Below are positions 62,759 through 64,000 of a DNA stretch of 64,000 bases, one piece after another. The notes beneath the pieces were generated by a model, which saw only the letters and a program-made list of their open reading frames with translations, was not told the DNA's origin and made no database searches. The translations under genes and the position numbers were made by a program. The stretch lies in assembly GCF_018691265.1 (NCBI RefSeq), contig NW_024881330.1, positions 16,822,886-16,886,885 of the forward strand, written 5' to 3'. The DNA comes from Tyto alba (taxonomy: Eukaryota; Chordata; Aves; Strigiformes; Tytonidae). How positions within the stretch are numbered: position 1 is the first letter of the stretch; every line of letters starts with the position of its first letter.

Positions 62759-64000
62759 AAATGATCCTTGTTTAGGAATCAATTTCCCCAAATTCCCTGG
62801 AAACAGAGGATGATTTGGCATCCTGCACAAACAGCAAGCTAGGAAAAGACATAGTGAAAAGTAGTAGGTAAAGACCATTTTGATGAGCTGTCTTTTGGTT
62901 TTGTATTCATGAAGATGTCCATGAAACATGTTTGTTCACATCATTATTTTCCAAGCTAAAAATACAGTTGTTTTCAGCTTTGTTTTTTTTTTTTTTTGTG
63001 TGTTTTTTTTTTTTTTTTTTTTTTTTTTGTTGTTGTTTTTGTTTTTTTTTCCTTTTCTGAGGGGGAAAAAAAATAAAAGTTATGAGCAGATCATTGTAGA
63101 ATCAGTATTTTGTAATCCAGATCTGGCCACTCATTTTGCATAATACTCAATTTAACAACCTTAATTACTACTAATTTAAAGTGTGTATGACATATGAAAG
63201 TGAACTTACTAAGCTTGTATTTTAGTAGTATATCCATTAGATTTTTATATGTCATTTAGTAGTTTTGAGAAAGCCTATCCTACCAGAGGAATCATGCAAT
63301 ACACAAGTAGAAATATCTAAGAATACATAAACTATGTAAAACTGATTTTTTTCTCCCTCAAGGATTAAGCAACTTTGTGTCAAACAAAATACAAACCTAT
63401 GAAATGATATCACTGCACATTTTGGGAAGAAATTCAATGTCCATTATAATCTGCCATAGTTGGTATTCTAAATATCAGAGGAAATTATAGACAGTAAATA
63501 CAATTTCTCTCTGCATGACATGGTTCCACTCACAGTTAGCTTCTAAAGATGGCAGAAAAACTTCTTCACGTCCGTGTTAACAACAGAGCATCAGGGAAGT
63601 ACCCGGAGATTGTTTCCCACTTGGTGGGAATGAAATGATTACAGAACAGATAGATGGCTTGGGTATTTTCAATCTGTGGACAAGTGTGGAATTAAAAAGA
63701 AAGGGTGGGAAAAAAAAAAAAACAACAAACCCCATCTCCTCCCCCAAAAAACAAAGGAAAAGATGCAGAAACTTTAAATTTAAAAGTCAGCAAGTAATCC
63801 TTATAAAATGGAGCAGTATCAGATAATCTTGCCATACAAGCAGCCAGCCCTAACGAGTGACACATACATAATGTAGAATCTATCACAGCAAACATATTTT
63901 GAGTAAAATAGAACACTGAGACAAATTTCATTCAACACTCTGTTGTTAGAATCAGCTTCTTGCTTCATTGATGCAACCATGCCCTATCTGTGTTAGCTGC
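62759..64000. other. Intergenic, no gene recognised
   Basis: AT-rich sequence after the CR1 3' end. The only notable feature is the T-rich tract at 62983-63056. An A-rich tract lies at 63710-63722. Confidence 0.7.
62983..63056. repeat. T-rich tract with TTG units, 74 nt
   Basis: T runs broken by GTGTG and TTGTTG. The tract starts about 220 bp after the CR1 3' terminus and is the longest T tract outside the TRPS1 3'UTR. Confidence 0.9.

Overview
This window comes from a bird genome. The evidence is AT-rich vertebrate sequence with large introns, repeats that are almost all CR1 LINE fragments, two long terminal repeats of a type I know from avian endogenous retroviruses, and no mammalian-type SINEs. 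I cannot name the species.

One protein-coding gene is present: the 3' end of TRPS1 on the + strand. TRPS1 encodes a GATA-type and Ikaros-type zinc-finger transcriptional repressor. Positions 1-21641 are intron. 21642-21764 is a 123-nt exon that encodes the complete GATA zinc finger. 21765-26946 is the last intron. 26947-28008 is the last coding exon (353 codons plus stop), with the basic region, the repression domain and the two C-terminal Ikaros-like fingers. A 3' untranslated region of about 5.2 kb follows, probably ending just after an AATAAA at 33237-33242. It carries a hairpin-capable block at 29358-29384 that contains perfect 8-mer matches to the miR-30 and miR-221/222 seeds.

From about 33.3 kb to the end I see no gene. 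This fits a gene desert beyond the TRPS1 3' end, as on the CSMD3 side in human. It holds two younger CR1 copies of the same subfamily in opposite orientation (40314-41098 minus; about 60115-62758 plus), several very old CR1, MIR-like and other amniote repeat relics, two related solo LTRs (48603-49391 and 60646-61672), simple repeats and long T tracts.

The clearest structural event is a nested insertion. The 1,027-bp LTR at 60646-61672 sits inside the reverse-transcriptase region of the plus-strand CR1 and is flanked by a 5-bp target duplication (attgg). Beyond that, the most interesting items are the 3'UTR hairpin with its two miRNA sites, the frame-neutral GATA exon with a weak donor site, a strong CTCF-type motif at 47581-47592, and the pairing potential of a U-rich and an A-rich tract at opposite ends of the 3'UTR. 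I found no evidence of a wholly new system. Repeat families and motifs were recognised by eye from memory, so boundaries of old repeats are approximate.
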